Shown piece after piece: positions 35,451 to 47,104 of a stretch of 64,000 nt of DNA. Position 1 is the stretch's first letter. Every line of letters starts with the position of its first letter. The notes beneath the pieces were generated by a model that was given only the letters and a program-made list of their open reading frames with translations, ran no database searches and was not told the DNA's origin. A program made the translations under genes and the position numbers. Origin of the DNA: Nissolia schottii (Eukaryota > Streptophyta > Magnoliopsida > Fabales > Fabaceae); assembly GCA_003254905.1 (NCBI GenBank), contig QANU01001174.1, forward strand, positions 582,919-646,918. Reading direction: 5' to 3'.

Positions 35451-36480
35451 TAATTTAAGAAAGAAGTGTCAACTGAGTCTTGGAAATTAGGGTATATGCC
35501 AATTAGACCTCTAAAAAGAAATGTCAACTAAACCCCTAACATTTTTAAACATTACCCACATTGATCTCTCTTTTAATGAAGTCCTTGACAAAAGTTGAGA
35601 TGGCCGTCACGATCTATTTTCTGTCGTCTCTCTCCTACTCACTAGCTCTCCTTCCTGTCCTACTCACCAACTCCCCTACCTCTCTCCTCTCTTCTAGTCA
35701 TGCGCTAGCCCCCTCACTAAACAAAACAAAACGACATCATTTTATTTTTGAAAAAAATAACCCAAATTTTGAAGGGAAAAAAAAACCTACCCACGCCATC
35801 TTCTTCCTCCTTCTACCTCCATCATCTTCTCTCTTCTTCCTTTCCCATGCCCACACTCACCACCACCACACCGTACTCCTCCCACTCCCCACCTCATTTA
35901 TTCTTCTTTCACCACCATTGGCCTCATACTCACCCCACTCAACAGAAAAACAAAAGGGGGAAACACTACTAAATTCATATATTAAACTCACAACTCAGGG
36001 ATTAAGAATTAGGGGTAGTGGGTGGAGCTTGGTTGAGTGGTGATGATAATGGATGTAGGGGCCATGGGGGCATGTGCCGACAGAGGTGAAGGTGATTTGG
36101 TTCTACGATTTGGGGTTGGTTTGGTGGTGTTTTGTGACTGCATTGGTAGTTTTAATCGGAGGTAAATGGGAGGGGGGTTTCCAAGGATGGCTTACGATGA
36201 CTGTTGTGCTGCTTGAAGAGACGTGGGTTGAACCCACAGTGGAGGCTTCATGCAGCAGGGTGGTAGTGTTTGGTGGTTCGGTAGTGAAAGGCAACATATG
36301 AGTTTGATGAGGACTTGTGGGTTTGATGGCTTTGAAGATGATGGTGAGGATAAAGGGTGGTGATGATATGAGTGTGACTTAGATGGTGTACGGTGTGGTA
36401 GTGGATGAGGATTGGGGGTGACGGTGGTGGTGGTAAGGGGTGAGGGTTAGGGTCTAGTTGGCCAATGCAGGCTATTTGGT
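35451..36480. other. GC-richer segment with Pro/His/Gly-rich ORFs, no gene recognised
   Basis: 35560-36440 has several overlapping ORFs on both strands that are rich in His, Pro, Ser or Gly/Val because of CCAC/GGTG-biased sequence. None has a domain or a consistent splice pattern. It could be the inside of another transposon. Confidence 0.35.
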
Positions 36481-36486
36481 TAAATA

Positions 36487-37430
36487 TATACATTATTGTA
36501 GTGTTTTAAAATATTTTAATTTTAGTTATAAATGTAATGTGACTTAAGATAATTTTTTTTAATTTTTGGTTACATTATTATCTCAAATTTGATTTGATTT
36601 AAATTTGATTTAATGGACAAATATTTTGAATTAAATTTTAAATATGATTTGATTTAAATGAAGTTGACCAAATCTTTATGTTTTAAATTTGAAATTGTAT
36701 TTATGGAAACTCGATCATATATGTACATTATTGCAGTGTTTAAAATGATTTTAATTTGAGTTATAAATGTAATGAGAACTAAGATATATATTTTTTAATT
36801 TTCGGTTACATTATCATCTTAAATTCGATTTGATTTGATTTAAATTTGCTTTAATGAACATATATGATTTAATTTAAATTTTAAGTATGATTTGATTTAA
36901 ATGAATTTGACTAAATCTTTATTTTTTTTAAATTTGAAATTGTCTTTATTTGGTTAAAAATGCTGCCGAAATCTGTGTCATAATGGAACTCATATATGTA
37001 CACTATTGTAGTGTTTAAAAGAATTTTAGTTTAATGTTTTTTTTTAATTTTCAGTTATATTATCATCTCAAATTTGATTTGATTTAATGGATAAATACGA
37101 TTTGATTTAAATTTTAAATATGATTTAATTTAAATGAAATTGACCAGATCTTTATCTTTTAAATTTGAAATTGTTTTTATGGAGACTCACATGTGTACAC
37201 TATTGTAGTGTTTAAAATGATTTTAATTTTAGTTATAAATGTAATGTGAATTAAGATATATATATATATATATTTCTTTTTCAATTTTCAGTTACATTAT
37301 CATCCCAAATTTTATTTGATTTAATGGACAAATATGATTTTATTTAAATGAAATTGACTAAATCATTTTTTAAATTTGAAATTGTCTTTATTTGGTTAAA
37401 AATGATTTCAAAACATGCATAGTGTTTAAT
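36487..37430. repeat. Tandem array, about four units of 200-270 bp
   Basis: Units start near 36487, 36721, 36995 and 37191 with TACACTATTGTAGTGTTTAA-like sequence. Each contains a TTTTCAGTTACATTATCATC part, a run of ATTTGATTTGATTTAA and a GACCAAATCTTTAT part. Spacing differs because of internal insertions and deletions. Confidence 0.8.
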
Positions 37431-39450
37431 TCACACAAAAATGTCTACTAACTCCTTACTCATTTATTTTTTCCTTTAGCTCACAAAAAAAAATCTACAA
37501 CTTGGTACAAACTACAAAAAACATGTATTTCTACTTATAGATCTGATTTTGGACATATACATATAAGTAGAATTAAATCTATGTATGATTATATGATTAA
37601 AAAATAAATAAATGAAAATCGATTTAAATTGACTTTCAATTAAAAAAATAAAAAAGTAAATAATTTTTTAATTACATGAGAGTCAATTTAAATTGAATCT
37701 TTTTATAAGAAAAATAATTTATTTTAGGAACTACTTTATAACTGATTTATACAAGGAATATGCATTTTTTTCAAGTTTTATTTTGGTAAAAAATCCTAAC
37801 ACCTTAACCTTATATTTATACTTTCTTGGTTAAAGTTTTTACAAGTAACTAACAAAATAATTAATGTAGTGCTATTTTTAATTTTTGAAAAATTAATTTG
37901 GTGAAGAAAAAAAACTAATGTAATGACCATTGATTACCAAAATAATTAAAGTTTTATTCAATAGATTTTTTAACCAATATTAGTAAGTTTTTGGGAATCC
38001 TGTACATGCCTTTTTTTTTTTTGTCTCGGATCAACGATGGCTTACCAATAGCAGGGATCTTCTTATCTCATCTTGTCTATCGATGGCAGTGACTGGTGTC
38101 TGCCCCACGGCTCATCTCTTTGCATGTGCTGCGATTAAGATTGACATGGAAAATTTCTAGAACCCTTCCGCGCGAGCAAGAAACTTTGTGAACCTAAAAG
38201 TGAAAGTAATTTAAATCAAATTAATCTTGAAAAAGATCAATCTACACATACTTACACTCATCTATGCTAATGAAGACTTCTAGACCAATTCAATTACTGC
38301 TTTATTACTTTCTAAACAGCGAAATCAATTTCTATTCTACAGTTTCATAAATTACAAAAATACTGAGTTGAGCTCATTTAAAGTACATTTTGCACTTAAA
38401 AAAAACAGAGCGAATATCCTGTTTGTTCTTCTAACTCTTTTTTCAAGAGCTACGTAATCCTAAAAAAAAAATTCATTAGTCTCTGAGTTCTTATGTTATT
38501 GGTTTTGTTAATCCCTTCGTTAAATTGCACACTAACAAAATTTTACATGGCATCAATATCACTTTCTCTCTCCTTTTTTCTGCTCATCATTACACCTTAA
38601 AACAATATTGTTTTGACCTTAAAATAATTTGCAAATGGGTGTAGAGAGTACTCTTCTTCCCCTAAACTACCAAGATTTTTGTATTTTATATCCTCCACAA
38701 TTATATATTTTATATATTTTATGCATATTTAAATAAAATTACACTCAATTCTTAAAAAAAAAAAAACTCATTGAAGTTTAATCAAACGACAATTCATTTC
38801 ATTTTTTTAAGTAAGTCAACCATATTTATTTTTTATCTTTTCTATAAAATTAATTAATATTATTTAAATTTAAAATAATAATATGTTAAAATAATCTTAA
38901 ATCTTTAAGTTTAAGTTATATTATTAAAAATTAAAAGTTTGAATTTTTAATTGAATAATTATTTTTAAAAAATACTATATTATTTTGAATAAGTTTTAAT
39001 TTTGGGTTTTTCTATTTGATGGTTTGAATTTGCCTTGATCTTTAGACTATGTGCTTAGTAAAATGGAATGCAACTTTGTTTAATTAAAACTTAAGGGGTG
39101 AATTGTTTGTTTTTTTATAAGGAATGCATGTAGTTTCATTTAATTAAGCCTAAGCGTAGTCTTTATTATTTACTCAATCAAATAAATAAATATAAAAAAA
39201 TTTAATTTGACTGAATGAAATATATAATATACACAATTATGGAGGATATAAAAAATGTCTTGGTAGTCTAGTGAATGAAAAGGATATTTTGATTTAGAGC
39301 ACTATGGATCATTAGAAGCCACATCCAATTGTCCTACCTATAACTCAAATTAAATTCCAAACATTATGCATAAACAGTGTACAATCATATTATGAAAGGA
39401 TCATTTTGAGACGACGACAATAACAACAGAGAGAAGTGGAAAAGAAAGAC
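37431..39450. other. Intergenic AT-rich DNA and NIT4 upstream region
   Basis: No gene seen. The final ~150 bases before 39451 are the likely NIT4 promoter and leader; no clear TATA box was found. Confidence 0.5.
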
Positions 39451-41317
39451 ATGGCACTTGTAACAGCAACCTCAGCAACAGTTAACGATGGTCCTCTGTT
39501 CGCGGAGGTTGACATGGGATCCGATTTCAACGCCCCAACTGTCCGAGCCACCGTTGTTCAAGCCTCCACTATCTTCTATGACACTCCCGCCACCTTAGGT
39601 CCAATATTTCGTTGAAAAATTGTTTTTTTTTTTCCTTAGTTTTTTTCTGCCCATTTTTCTCAATCTGTTACTCTTCGTTTTCTTCTTCTTCTTTTTTTTT
39701 TGTTAAATTTCTTGTCTTTTTGTGTTTTTGAGTGTGAAATAAATACCCATCTGGGGTGCTTCGAATTGGTCCAATTGAGACGATTTTTTGGTTTGTAAGG
39801 TTATTTTGTTGAGTGGCCTCTGTTGGTGCTGGAGTGATCTCTTTCGTTTTGTGCTCCAATTGAAATAATTGTGAGTTTGAAATTGTGGTCGTGGCTGCGA
39901 TTGTGGTCGCAGTTGCTGCGATCAGCATCTGCGATGCGCATTGCGCCCAATGCGTGAAAGTTTTATCCGGTTGCAACATGAAATTGAGCTAATTGAAGCT
40001 GCATTGAAGTTGCGCTGCGGCGGAATTTCATTGCAATTGCAGTGTGATGCGGTTGCCGGTGGCTGATGATGATTTTGTTGTTGTGCAGACAAGGCTGAGA
40101 GATTGCTGGCTGAAGCTGCTGGGTATGGATCCCAGCTTGTTGTGTTTCCGGAAGCATTTGTGGGTGGATACCCGCGTGGTTCCAATTTTGGTGTTTCCAT
40201 TGGGAACCGCACTGAAAAGGGTAAAGAGGAGTTCCGCAAGTATCACTCTGCAGCAATTGATGTGCCTGGTAAGTGCTATGAGCCTTATCTTATGATCCAT
40301 GAATTGCTTTTACTGTTTTGTTAGAACTTAGAACGAGTCCCTTTCATTTCCTACTGTTGCCGGTGTAAATTTGATAAAAACATCTCTACAGAGCTATGAT
40401 GTATGAGTATTACATTTTTTGACAAAGTACATGTATTGCTACATACCTGGTACGGGTATGTCATGTATACGGCGGGTACGTATTCAAATATATATATATT
40501 TTTTTTTTGAATTTTGTATTTGGGTATGACGCAGGTGTGATTGGGTATGGTTGAGTGTGACTTGAGTACTTAGCTTGCCTTGAAATTACATTGTTTTATG
40601 GTTTTTTATTTTTTAAGTTAGAAATCTATTTCAAACCCCCCAAACCCTCTCTCCTTCTCTCTTCCAAATCTTCTAATCCAAGAGCAGTATTGTTGTGACC
40701 CAAGTGTAGTGTTGGCCAGACCCAAAGGCATATCTCTTCTTTGGCGACTTCAAGGTCATCCTCTCCAATGATTCTGCCAGGGATCTCTCCCGTCTACTTG
40801 GCCATGAATATTTTTAGTTAGTGATCCCACCCTTCCCCTCACGTAATTCTACTCTCTTGGTTTTATTTCATTTTATTCTTGTTAATTGTTTGTGGTTAGT
40901 TGCTGTTTGGTGTTTCATGGTCTTAGTTGACCTGTGTTCATGGTAGATTTTGAGTTATGTTGATGTTGCTTTTGAGATAAATAGAGGGCATCTCTATTTT
41001 TTTTTTTTTTCAAGCTATGGAGCAGGGTACTCTAGTTTTTGAGAAAGTACCCATACTGCTATGTACTTGGTATGAGTATGCCGTGGGTATGATCAAGTAT
41101 GTACCCAATTTTATCTTAAATTTTATTTTCGGATACAATACCGATATTTGTACAGGGTACCGATACCCTTATCCATAACTAGTACCGGTACTATACTTGT
41201 ATCTATGCAACGTAGGTTTCCAGGTGCTAGCATTAGAGAAGTACAAGAATATAGAATTTTATTTTACTTTTTTTTTTTTGTAAATTTGTCGTTTTTATTA
41301 GGTGAAATTTATAAAGT

Positions 41318-41357
<40 letters not shown>

Positions 41358-43471
41358 ATTTATATATACTTGTGTCGTACTTGTATCCCTGTTTTTCAAA
41401 AAGCTTCGTACCTTATATCCGTATTCGTACCTAGTGCCGGTACTGTACCCGTATCTGTGGAACATAGCTACTTAGATATTTGTATAACATCAAACATCAC
41501 TTATGTATAATTAAGTTTCAAAAGTTACTTAACTATGCCAGTGTTGAGTGAATCAAAGATTTGCTGCTGATGTAAAGTCTCGTCATCTATTGTGTACATC
41601 TATTTTCTTAGTGCAAATGGTGAGATTGGGCTACTATCAACTGGTTTAGGGCTTACACAATAGAATGATTAGTTTTGTGGTTTGCTACTATCACAACTGG
41701 TTATTTTATTTTCACAAACATGGAAAGGAATTAGTCCTGCGACACTACTGTTTTCAGACTGAGAATTGTGATATGCTTTGATATTCATAGTGAGTGAAAT
41801 GGAATGGAAGGGAATGAAAGAAATGTTCCGTTTCATGGTTTGGAATTCAACGAATGGAATGGTTAGTTTTATAAGAAATGTGTTGTCCATTTCACCCAAA
41901 TTGGTGGGGAAGAAAAATAAAGTCACTGGATAGAATGAAATGAAATGGGTTTCATCGAATACCATTTCTTTGCATCCTGTTTTAAAGTAGCCAAACAATG
42001 GAACTCAATACCATTCCAGTCCATTTAATCACTTCCCGTCAATCCAAACATGTCATGAGTTTTTCAAAGGTGAAAATTAGAGGGATAAGTTTTTCATATA
42101 AAATGTCTTCCCTAAAATTTTCTCCCTCATTGACTCTAATTGATCCAAGTTACTGCAGGCATACACATTTCACTAAAACATCTTATATTGTCATAGGTCC
42201 TGAAGTGGATAGATTGGCAGCAATGGCAGGGAAGTATAAAGTATACTTGGTGATGGGCGCGATAGAGAGGGATGGCTACACGCTTTATTGCACCATTCTC
42301 TTCTTTGATTCTCAAGGTCGTTACCTAGGAAAGCACAGGAAAGTCATGCCAACAGCGTTGGAGCGGATTATATGGGGATTTGGGGATGGATCAACAATTC
42401 CAGTTTATGAAACTCCCCTTGGAAAAATAGGTGCCGCCATTTGTTGGGAGAACAGGATGCCCCTATTGAGGACAGCAATGTATGCTAAAGGTTAGAATCA
42501 TGCTATGTTGTATGACCAGTATTACATGAAAGTATTTAGAAGTTCTCATGCTTGTAATTTGGCTTCTTGTTGTTGGTTTTGCTAAATGTATGCTGCTTTG
42601 TTTAACAGGTGTGGAGATATATTGTGCACCTACAGCTGATTCGAGGGATGTGTGGCAAGCATCGATGACCCACATTGCTCTTGAAGGTGGATGTTTTGTT
42701 TTGTCTGCAAACCAGTTCTGCAGAAGGAAGGATTACCCGCCTCCTCCAGATTATGTGTTTTCAGGCATGGAAGAGGAACTAACACCAGATTCTGTTGTAT
42801 GCCCCGGCGGTAGTGTCATTCTTTCGCCATCAGGGGCTGTGCTGGCTGGACCAAATTATGATGGGGAGGCACTTATCTCGGCGGATCTAGGTATGTCGTC
42901 TTTGTCTGATATTTACACTTGCTGTTTGAACTGTGTCACAATATTCAGAAAGGAGTAATTCTTTTGTGATGTCCATGTGGCTGGATACTGCAATCATGCT
43001 GCCATTCCGGTATCCAGCACATTTTTAGTATCACATTTTAGACTCTGGGAAAAGTAATATGAAATTTGAGATTGTATTTGTTTTCTTTGGCTCAATCTGA
43101 TTCAGTTTGTGTTTAATATTCAAAGGAGCCCAAACTGCACTATGTAACATACAACCCTTCTCTATCACTATGAGAGTCTTGGCATGTGTGGTTAGGATTT
43201 AGTAGGGCTAGTAATATGTCTCTTTGGATCCCTTGAAGGTCTTGTATTATGAATTTTAGAAAAGAAAGGAATTTGCCTTTTGAAATTGAGTGTTAACACT
43301 ATGATTCTTGAAAATGATGGCACAGATCTTGGAGAAATAGCAAGAGCCAAGTTTGATTTTGATGTGGTTGGACACTACTCAAGGCCTGAAGTGCTTAGCT
43401 TGGTTGTCAAGGACCATCCAACAAAAGCAGTTACTTTTGCATCAACATCAGCAAAAGTTGAAGACAAGTAA
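39451..43471 (+). CDS. NIT4: NIT4-type nitrilase (beta-cyanoalanine nitrilase/hydratase)
   Basis: Five exons: 39451-39598, 40089-40268, 42197-42490, 42609-42890 and 43326-43471, all joined in phase 1, giving 349 residues (usual NIT4 length about 350). The catalytic triad of the carbon-nitrogen hydrolase family is present: Glu71 (VVFPEAF), Lys158 (HRKVMPT) and Cys192 (AAICWEN). [32 protein letters not shown] and [10 protein letters not shown] are NIT4 hallmarks. NIT4 enzymes convert beta-cyano-L-alanine to asparagine, aspartate and ammonia, the second step in detoxifying cyanide released during ethylene synthesis. The first donor is unusual (TTAG|GTCCAA). Intron 2 is 1.9 kb and holds repeat DNA. 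The start gives an N-terminus of family-like length. Confidence 0.95.
40269..42196 (+). other. NIT4 intron 2 with degenerate GGTAC-rich repeats
   Basis: Direct repeats of about 60 bp (near 40415 and 41035, TTTTTGA-AAAGTAC, then TGGTACGGGTATG) and two copies of a GTGCCGGTACTGTACCCGTATCT-like part (near 41180 and 41430, quoted in part) suggest an inserted element of about 1 kb. A (TA)n microsatellite lies at 41318-41345. A short coding-like stretch at about 40725-40817 ([20 protein letters not shown]) is of unknown origin. Confidence 0.5.
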
Positions 43472-44390
43472 TTTCCTCCTTTCAAGATCAGCAACTTCTG
43501 ATCCTTCAGTTCTGGAAATGGGCTCAGCTGTACTGGCTTACCCAATACAATAACTTTGGGAACTCGTGTGCTACTTTTGGCTTGTTTTCATAAGCAAAAA
43601 CCTCTCGTGCATTTGGTGATTGTGTAGACCAGTCATTTTAGAGTGAAATACTATCTTAACTGAATTCCTAAGGTATTGAGTTGTGTTGTTCTTTAAAACA
43701 AATGCTTATGGAACATGCTTTTGTCAACCCCGTATCCCTCAAATACCAATTTGTTTTGAGCCAACTAAGCACCATATGCCAACATAAATAAAAGTTCCAC
43801 TGAATCTGGTGGTTGCTCCGTGATGAAACCTTTAGTACACTGAACAAAGCCTTCTGTTGGTTCCTGATCAAATCGGAAGACAAGAGGTGATGAAACTAGT
43901 ACATATCCTCAGTGTATGAGCTGATCAGAGGTCGATTTTGTGGGTCCCTCACTCATTATGATCATATGATATCCCAATTTCACTCTGTAGGAGCCTTGGC
44001 CATAAAAAACTATCTTCCTTGATGAACATGGGGAGTGGAATAGCAAAGGTAGGAAGATCGATCTTACCGAGCGAGAACTGAATGAGAGGATTGGATAGAT
44101 GAATGAATGATGTGTATATAGCAGAGGGGGGGGGGAGGCTAACTAATTACAATACAATGTAACTAACTTATAGAGGGAAATAAACTAACTTAACTACCTA
44201 ATGAGGGAGTGGTGAGATGAGTACAATGTACAAATATAAATTCAATAGATATTGTATACCCTAATACTCAATGAGTTTAGCCACCCTTGCACTCTCCTCA
44301 AGGGTGTTAGGATCCAACTATCACGCCGCATAGAAATATTCTCCAACACCCACCTTTATTCAGAACCCACAAGGATTCTTGCAACTTGAG
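43472..44390. other. NIT4 3' flank and intergenic DNA
   Basis: The 3' UTR of NIT4 probably occupies the first ~200 bases. No other gene is seen. A G9-type run occurs at about 44126-44135. Confidence 0.5.
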
Positions 44391-44720
44391 TTTTTCTCCA
44401 CACTGATATTGACAATAACTCTAGCCATGGCCAGCATAGCAAGATTAAAGGAGTAGAACTTGCGAAAATTGATTCCCCCATCTTACTTCTTATCCCATTT
44501 CTTCCTTTTCCCATTCCTACTACCTAACTAAAATCTACTCACAAAGACCCTCTGGGAGCAGGAAGCAACCCATGATGTATGTTGGGATTGCTTCAACAAT
44601 TGATTTAATCAAAATTTCCTTCCCTGCCTGTGAGAGTAGATTTTTTTTTTCCACCCCTTAAACTTCTTCTAGACTCGGTCTCGGACAAAATCAAATATGT
44701 ACCACCTTTATGTTCATCCA
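44391..44720 (-). pseudogene. LINE reverse-transcriptase fragment
   Basis: The minus strand reads LLSQAGKEILIKSIVEAIPT followed by YIMGCFLLPEGLC and, after a frameshift and stops, INFRKFYSFNLAMAG. These are the conserved end-of-RT blocks of plant L1-type LINEs. Only this part survives. Confidence 0.72.
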
Positions 44721-45440
44721 TTCTTGAATCAAAGTAGAAGTATTTCAATTGAAGATTTCTAATTTGCCAAAGCTGATATGTTGGCAAGATGCTTTTTTTT
44801 TAGAGGAAATCAAAATCTGGTTCACACAAGTAACTTCTTCTGTGTTATCTGTAAAAGAGCAATATGCTATCATCCCGAAAAAAAGAAGAAAAAGAAAAAG
44901 AGATGGGTTTGGTATGCATTTTTATCATTGATCAAGTCTTGTTAAAAAAGACAGAAATAAAAAAAGGTGAGACGTCAATGATGAGAATATGTACATAACC
45001 AGGTCAGGTGCAACTAGCATAAATTTTTTTCTGAAAAAAAAAATCCTGATTGCATGCCGTATGTATTAAAATTCACTTGATTGATGCAATCTTCCATTTT
45101 CTCTCTCCACAAACTCTTGCCACTGTTGTCACCAGTTTATACCTTCTCGACTTCTGTTACCTTACCCAACTGTCTTTGTCGTCCTCTAATTTCGTCTATT
45201 GTCCTTGTTGGTTTTGCTCAACCTAGATCGTTGTCGGTTCTTCCCAGTCTAAATCATTGTCATTCCACACAAAACCTTTATTGGTTGTTTTTACTTGCCG
45301 TTCCTATTTACATGCAAACTCGACTCATCCGCTTCCATGCAGTCACTATTATCGTTCTTGCCTCCGTGCAGACTCCCATTGCTACTCCTGTTATGTAGAC
45401 TCCTGTTGTTACTCACAAGCTTAAAGCTTGAAAAACTTTA
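44721..45440. other. Intergenic, possibly internal remnant of the copia element
   Basis: 45081-45430 is less AT-rich and lies just before a polypurine tract and 3' LTR, so it may be the end of the copia internal region. No coding domain is recognisable. Confidence 0.35.
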
Positions 45441-45650
45441 CCTTGAGGGAAGTGTTAAGAATAAATTAAAATATTATTAAATCTTATTATATCTTAGATT
45501 TATTTATAATTGATTTCATTAAATTAAGATTTATTTTATCATTATTTATTGATTATGTACTTAAATTATAAATAGACAATTTTCATTGTAATCAACACAA
45601 ACATCATTTAATAATATACACGTTATTCTCTGCATTTTCTATATTTAACA
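45441..45650 (+). mobile_element. Ty1-copia 3' LTR with polypurine tract
   Basis: CTTGAGGGAAG (polypurine tract) directly precedes TGTTAAGAAT, the LTR start at 45453. The LTR ends TATTTAACA at 45650 (198 bp) and has a TATAAATAG box inside. I see no 5' LTR upstream, so the element is truncated. Confidence 0.75.
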
Positions 45651-46836
45651 AACCCGACTCCTTAACTTTAACTTATATAATATGGCTAAAAATTACGTTT
45701 TATGAGAGGCAAATAGTGGACTTTCAAATACGTATAATCTAAGGATCAACTGCTTGTAGCCTTTCAATTTTAGAAGCCTAGAACCTTTAATCCATTTTGA
45801 TAGAAACATTACAGCTGAAGTGGATATTCTCCCAATGAAGCTTTTTTTTCACACACACCGTAAGAATTTGATTCTCTAACCAAGTGCTTAATTCGACCAA
45901 AAAGAAAAAGCAAGTGCTTAAGGGACACAATTCAGTTACTAAATGTGTTGTGTTAATTACTACATGCAAGTTCTCCTTTTTTTTTAAATCAAATTTATGT
46001 GTATCTAAAGTTCACTAAACTACACCTTACAATAAAAGAACAAGTGTCAAATCACTTAAATTAATCAAGCGTTGAATGATAGGTAAGTTCTCTTTAATTT
46101 GTATAATTTTCTTTCGATGAGTAGAGTTATGCACCAAAGAAGTGCACCCAGAAACATGGGGAAAAGAACAAAACTGTCAATACCACTCCTAAGACAACTT
46201 ACCATCCTCTACCCACCCCCCAAATCCACTGAGCAGACGGACAAGCAAGTGAACGGCCTCATTAAAACCTCCCCGGGGATACTTGGATACGTTAATCAAA
46301 CGAAAAAATTAAAGCCACTGTTGTTAAATTATCTCAAAGGGTATGGCCCTACATGACAGTTTGATCCAAACGGGCGGAAGAAGCACAGAGAGTACAGAAT
46401 TCAAACATTTGGATCATTGGTGTTGGAAGTATCCAATTATTATGCTATCCGTCTGGCTGTCACTGCCAGTTTGATTTAAACCACAATTATACACATTCAA
46501 TTCTCAAATATTGTGTCCTAATAATAATAGCCTTTAGAAGTATAGCATTAGCCGTTGTTTCTTATCATGTTTGTTTGGAAGCCAAACCAAAAGGACCCCA
46601 TTATTTTCTTTTGGAACTACGTAATGGAATCCCATGTATGGCAGTGCCCTTATTATGCAGCAATTTATTATTTTCAAATAGGAATACTTTACTCGCACGT
46701 CAGTTGCCAGCAAGGCCAATTGTAGCTAGCACAGAACTGCTGTCATGCGATTCTATTTAATATGTACATTGTTTTCTTCCTAGTGATTTAACCGTCAACA
46801 CACAAACGAATAAGCCTTAAACATAATTCATTGATA
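45651..46836. other. Intergenic, no gene seen
   Basis: 46100-46390 has slightly higher GC and a plus-strand ORF without recognisable domain. Nothing else is supported. Confidence 0.4.
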
Positions 46837-46976
46837 CGCCCCCTGTCCACAATAGCCATCCCTTAACAAGATTTGTACATTCTTAAATTAGAGTATCTGA
46901 TTCATTCAGATATATTAATTTAAGAATGTACCACTTTTGTCGAGTTACAATTATTGTGGACCAAAGGGAAAGGGAG
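46837..46976. mobile_element. Stowaway-like MITE
   Basis: 140 bp with imperfect inverted ends (CCCCTGTCCACAATA on the left; the reverse complement of the right gives CTCCCTTTCCCTTTGGTCCACAATA). Inside is a strong hairpin with TGTACATTCTTAAATTA on one arm and its partner on the other. TA flanks both ends. The ends resemble the CTCCCTCCGT-type ends of Stowaway elements. Confidence 0.7.
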
Positions 46977-47104
46977 TAGTAATTAACCATCAAAACTCTT
47001 TTGATATCCGGATATTTCCAGAGAAAAGAAAGCATTTACACTTTGTGAAACAGAAATAGTAGAAGCTATCTATGAATATGATACCAACTAAATGTGAAAC
47101 TCTT

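Noticed and set aside
36074..36493. His/Pro-rich and Val/Gly-rich ORFs on opposite strands
   Set aside because: Mutual shadows caused by a GGTG/CACC-biased stretch.
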